A stretch of 64,000 nucleotides of DNA. It comes from Rotaria socialis. Taxonomy: Eukaryota; Rotifera; Eurotatoria; Philodinida; Philodinidae. This document shows, one piece after another, positions 59,845 through 64,000 of this stretch (position 1 is the first letter of the stretch; every line of letters begins with the position of its first letter). The position numbers and the translations under genes are program-made. The notes under the pieces were generated by a model. The model did no database searches, was not told the origin of the DNA, and saw only the letters and a program-made list of their open reading frames with translations. The stretch spans positions 27,727 through 91,726 of the forward strand of contig CAJNYU010004540.1 of the NCBI GenBank assembly GCA_905331475.1. The letters are read 5' to 3'.

Positions 59845-60592
59845 TATTTCGGCTTGTCCGCGTAACGCGCTGCTGCGCTGATCAAGTTAAAAAAAACTGG
59901 GTTTTAAAAACTGTATTTTCAATTTTCTAACCAAAAACTTTAAAACAAAAATGCAGAGTAGTATACAATTCGATGCAGAATTTGATTCTCTACAAAATTG
60001 CCTATTAATGTTTTACTCTCATTCTTCAGGACAACTTCTAAGCTCTTGTACAGTTTCTAACTTACTATACAATTATTGAGCTCGTATTTCGATGTAGCAA
60101 CTTGATTTTTTTACAGTAGGATATATACAGGACAGTGATCAATATATATAAACATTAAATATTTTTAAGCATGTTAAGTGCTTCAAATTTGATCGACTAA
60201 AACACGTGTCGCAGCGTTACGTTTGTTTTTTGCACTTTTAATCTGAGCGAAAATAGTTTAGAAAAAATATTTTTTACTGCTTGAAAGCCCATTCAATTCT
60301 CTACAAAACTGGTGTCATAAGCATTTCATTTGAAGAAATGATTTGTCAAAAAATTAGAGCTCTCTAAGCAACCCTAGAAAAAAGGATCCTTTTTTGTCAC
60401 AATGTTATGCGATGATAAAACCTTTTTAGAAGCGCAAGAATTCAGTCAAACTAGGTTATTCTGTCAACATGAATAGAGTATCAGAAGCTGCGTCGAATGA
60501 CGTTTGAACGATCTTATTAGCTCCTGTGCCTTTCGAGATAATTGCAAAACGATTTGTCAAAATGTCACAGCATTACGTTTGGACAAGCCGAT
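59845..60592. mobile_element. decayed inverted-repeat element with internal repeats
   Basis: CGGCTTGTCC followed by CGTAACGC at about 59850 is mirrored by GCATTACG and GGACAAGCCG at about 60570-60590. A related word, GTCGCAGCGTTACGTTTG, recurs at 60209-60226 in the orientation of the right end. Two interior stretches share ATTCTCTACAAAA (about 59989 and 60297). This suggests a tandemly duplicated or nested non-autonomous element. No ORF. Confidence 0.45.
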
Positions 60593-60599
60593 TTCTTAT

Positions 60600-61457
60600 T
60601 CCATCAAAAATCAAGATTTCAATGGAAATTTTTTTAAAGACGATATATCGAACACAGAGTAAATTCACAGCAACTAAATGTATTCTTTTTTCCGAATGAT
60701 ATTAAGTTTGGCAGCAAGTTAGTTTTATGGCAAAACAACATAGAATTTTTTCAAAGACAAAAAAAAATCGTCTAGTCTTTTTATATTGGTTTTGACAGTT
60801 TCCTGTAATGTGTAGATTAAAGCTAGCATTTGGCCTTTTCTAATGCATGGCATCTTCTTGTTGTTGTCAACCAGGCATATGTCACATTGTAAAATTATAA
60901 CACAAAATGTTCTGCTCTTTTTCCCGATTACTCTCACATATACCGAATCATAGACACATTCAACCTAGCATCAGTATCCTTTGATAATGTTTTATTTTTT
61001 ATACTATGAAATTAAATATAGATGAATGATATTTATAAACAAGGATAAATTATTCATCGTAAATAAGAAAATTAAATTGCATAAATCATAAGCGATATAC
61101 TCATTGAATATTTTTTCGAAAATATTATTTTATTGTTTTGATTATTTGCCTTGGCCTTGCTTTTACGTATTATAAATATAAGATGAAGAAAATATATAAT
61201 TACAGATTCGGCTCACAAGAAAAAATACGAAAAAAATCTCTGTAGACTTGCAGACACGTGTTTTTTACAGTAAATATAAAATTGGCCAAGCATGACTAGT
61301 TTGAAAATTTTGTTTGTTCCCTTTTCGTACTTTTTTTTCTATTTTGCATTATGTACTTGATGAATAAATAACATAATTGAAGTTAAAAGCTAATTCAATA
61401 TATTTTTATTATAGATTTCAATGAGCTACCTCTACTGAAATATATAGACGGGCAACA
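60600..61457. other. upstream region of the annexin-like gene
   Basis: AT-rich, with no ORF worth calling and no repeat recognised. Confidence 0.45.
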
Positions 61458-62740
61458 ATGAAGAAAACGTTTGATAGTAATTTGAATAAAAAAGAAAAAC
61501 ATTTGTTAGTAAGTATTGAAAAATTTTGTTTTTGAGACTTTTTACATGATGTTAATGTTTTTTCTAGCAAAAACTCAATATTTCTTCATTGAGTAATCCA
61601 GTCGAATTCGATTTTAGACGCGATACAAAGCATCTTTCGAAAATATTGAAAAACTCAAGTATTGACAGAAGATTAGATTTAGAAGTTATTCTCGAATTTT
61701 TATCATCTTATAATTGCGAACAACGCTTGATACTTATTCATGGTCTTGAATATGAATATAGTTACAAACTTATTGATTTGGTACTTTTACAGCCTGAATC
61801 TCCTATACGTTTATGTACATTAGCCTTGCTCGTAGAATCCATCGAGTTGTATGTACGCGATTTTCATGACTTACTTCTAGTAGCACGAACTGATAGTAAC
61901 AGTAATGATATTACAAGAAAATTATTAGAAACTCTATTAGGATTGAATAATAATGACACACAAAAATTTAAAGAAATCTATGAACATTTACTCAAAACTT
62001 CGGTGGACAATGATATCAAGGAAGCACATGGTGCGAAAAGTATTATATCAAGATTATTTATTGCGTTACTCGATGGGAAACGTTATGAAGTACCTGCTCA
62101 TTCAATGGCAACGGCAAAAATAATTGCTAGACAACTGCATGAAGCTCGCGAAGGTACATCTGATATTGATTATGATAGTTTAATACAAATATTTACTCAT
62201 GATGGGTTTCCACAATTATCATCTATATTCGATACCTATGAAGACAAATATGGACGATCAATAAACGAAGCCATTGGATATGAATTCAAAGATCAAGTTG
62301 CGACTTATTGTTTTCAAGACATGGTTGAATATACGCGATCGCCCAGTGGTTACTATTCGAAAATACTCCGGCAAGCATTCTACGATGTGCCGGTTGATTA
62401 TAGAACATTGATAAGAATTATCATTGGCCATCAAAATAAAGATTTATGTGAGATTAAATTAGAATATTCAAAAATTTATGATGAAACACTCGAACAAACC
62501 ATCGAGGATCGTATCGATATTGTAGAAATAAAGCAGGTCTTTATTACGATTATGGAAAAGGCGAAGAATTTAATGCCAAATGAATTAAGAAAAAGTCGTC
62601 AAGATCGTAAAAATAAAATTGATTCAAGTAGTTTAGGAACGAGTCCAACGGCAATCGGTGATAAGAATTCAAGCAAACATCGTTCACATGAAGCATTTAA
62701 AAAACTTGCACATTTATTTAAACTAAAACGTCCGCATTAA
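61458..62740 (+). CDS. annexin-like protein with degenerate calcium sites
   Basis: Two exons, 61458-61508 and 61568-62740, give 407 residues starting MKKTFDSNLNKKEKHLL. Four helical repeats of about 70 residues are visible. The last two are clearest: IFTHDGFPQLSSIFDTYEDK with YGRSINEAIGYEFKDQV, and VDYRTLIRIIIGHQNKDLCE with IKLEYSKIYDETLEQTIEDR. These match the annexin pattern 'D..TLIRI....S..DL..I...Y...Y...L...I'. Annexins bind acidic phospholipids through calcium held by GxGT-type loops. Such loops are not evident here (PSGYYSKIL, EGTSDIDYD), so calcium binding is doubtful. A basic 50-residue tail (SSKHRSHEAFKKLAHLFKLK) is added at the C-terminus and might itself contact membranes. The short intron is 59 bp. 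Confidence 0.8.
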
Positions 62741-62984
62741 TCTAATCAAATAATTTGTTAATAAATTTAAACTCATCGTCAAATCGTAGATAGTTTTACG
62801 AATTTTTCAGCAGCCACTAGAAGTTCTTTGGCTTCTATTGAATAAAAACTCGATGTTAAATTTTATCTTTTAATGAAATAAATAAAACAGCGGAATAGAT
62901 TATTTTATTTTTGAGTAACAAAATAATGAAGAAAAAAAAAGAGATACACTCAGAAAATTATTGATAAAAATGTTTCTTGCAGTT
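62741..62984. other. short tail-to-tail spacer
   Basis: 244 bp between the stops of the annexin-like gene and TMED2, holding AATAAA-type signals for both directions. Confidence 0.6.
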
Positions 62985-63786
62985 CTACACAACTCTACGA
63001 ACTTCGAAGAATCGTTTTAGATAGTAAACTTGACCAAAAGCCATAGCTAATAAAATAAAAGCTTCAAAACATGACCACATTACAACACGTGAATTCGTAT
63101 TTTCATTAACTAGGGAAAATGAATATATAATTTTTAAGAATAAAATAAAATAGAAACAACTTACTAGAGCGGTGAATACGTTCTCGTACTTCCATAAATT
63201 CTTGTTCGTGTTTTATATTATTTAATGATGCAGATAATTCGGCAACAAGTTCTTCGAGTTTATTATGATGAACTAAACACATAAAAACGTGAGTTCAATT
63301 AAACGAGCCATTTTTCATAATAAAAAAAATTATTTACGTGTAACATTGTCTCCTGCTTTCTCGGCTGCCATATCAAGTTTTGGTGAATCGCCAGCATCAA
63401 TTTCGAACATAACCATTTTTGGTGTCATTGTTGACATTCTATTACTGAAACAGATTGTATAACTACCATCCATATGAGCAGAAAATGTTGTTTTTCCACT
63501 CGATTCACGGTCACCCCGATAAATTTCTTTTACATCAGGACCACTTATCTACAGAGGAAAAATGAATCAACCTTTTGATTTAGAAATAGTTTAGTTTTAC
63601 TTTGACATCTATATCGAGGAAACCACCTTCGATAACTTCGTATGTAAGTAATAATTTAGTTCCCGATGTTAATTTTTCAAAAAAACATTCTTCGCCATGA
63701 GCATCAACTAATACATAATAACTAAATGCACTTCTGACTGATAACAATAGAATTAATGAACAAGCTAGAAGTGAAGTCCAAGCCAT
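62985..63786 (-). CDS. TMED2: p24 family cargo receptor, TMED2 (p24 beta)
   Basis: Four exons, 63786-63601, 63548-63338, 63272-63165 and 63109-62985, give 209 residues, the usual length. A signal peptide ([17 protein letters not shown]) is followed by the lumenal GOLD domain with its conserved cysteines ([36 protein letters not shown]). Next come a coiled-coil stalk ([31 protein letters not shown]), one membrane span and the cytosolic tail [13 protein letters not shown]. The tail has the FF and dibasic-like signals for COPII and COPI sorting. The protein cycles between ER and Golgi, carrying GPI-anchored and other cargo. Closest to the TMED2 subclass from the '[10 protein letters not shown]' and 'RRVV' ends. 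Introns are about 52-66 bp. Confidence 0.96.
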
Positions 63787-64000
63787 TTTAAATAAATGTC
63801 ATTGAAAATTGTTTTATTAAAATCATTAATCCTAATTGGGCCACTGTGCCAATTCAGATTGACCAATCATAAATTGCTGGTTGTCAAGTAATTATAATAA
63901 AGCAAGTGATATAAAATGATTTAGAAAGTTGTAGTCAAATTTACTGAATTTAAAAATATAATATCGACGTAAAATATTTAAATTATATTACCTTATTGAG
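63787..64000. other. upstream flank of TMED2
   Basis: AT-rich sequence reaching the window edge. It presumably carries the TMED2 promoter; nothing specific recognised. Confidence 0.5.

Overview
The window looks like nuclear DNA of an invertebrate animal, most probably a bdelloid rotifer. It is AT-rich. Genes are split by many very short introns, typically about 45-65 bp with GT...AG ends. It carries animal genes (CPSF2, eS12, TMED2, hydroxymethylbilane synthase, lipase maturation factor, DEG/ENaC channel, annexin, KY-type transglutaminase-like proteins, NK2 homeobox, many-domain peritrophin). Several proteins resemble families I associate with bdelloids: F-box/LRR proteins, a Cys-rich 'NCSC...CFY.QTC' membrane-protein relic, and many small inverted-repeat elements. 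The organism assignment is inference. The exon models come from reading splice sites by eye, and the multi-exon models given as CDS close in frame.

Layout. 0-10 kb: a deleted mariner element, a DEG/ENaC channel (minus), a small GC-rich palindrome just upstream of it, a 1.75-kb non-autonomous inverted-repeat element with a TTAA-rich palindrome beside it, and a four-span membrane protein (plus). 11-18 kb: a tiny NYGGPP-repeat/Cys-rich protein, KY copy A (minus), and an F-box/LRR gene (minus) that may run on into a membrane domain. 18-24 kb: gene-poor, with an assembly gap between poly-G and poly-C runs and two small hypothetical ORFs. 24.2-31.5 kb: one 16-exon gene for a secreted protein of about 2016 residues with about 17 CBM14 chitin-binding domains. 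31.7-36.5 kb: two 370-bp direct repeats bracket a coiled-coil gene and a dead MYPT-like ankyrin gene that holds a MITE. 36.6-38.8 kb: lipase maturation factor. 39.6-43 kb: gene-poor, with a 123-bp tandem array, two related hairpins and a membrane-protein relic. 44.4-46.6 kb: KY copy B (plus), inverted relative to copy A. 47-48.5 kb: an NK2-type homeobox remnant cut off exactly at a MITE, then a hAT-type MITE. 49.4-55 kb: a conserved cluster of HMBS (plus), CPSF2 (minus) and eS12 (minus). 55.4-56.4 kb: a complete miniature LTR retrotransposon upstream of eS12. 58-64 kb: an unknown nuclear-looking protein, another element remnant, an annexin-like gene and TMED2.

The genes do not form one pathway; this is a mosaic of housekeeping genes and lineage-specific genes set among decayed mobile DNA. 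The most informative observations are the inverted KY pair with a 274-bp identical tract (suggesting gene conversion), the giant CBM14 protein, the homeobox gene broken at a MITE, the F-box/membrane fusion candidate and the TRIM element. I found no evidence of a wholly new molecular system.
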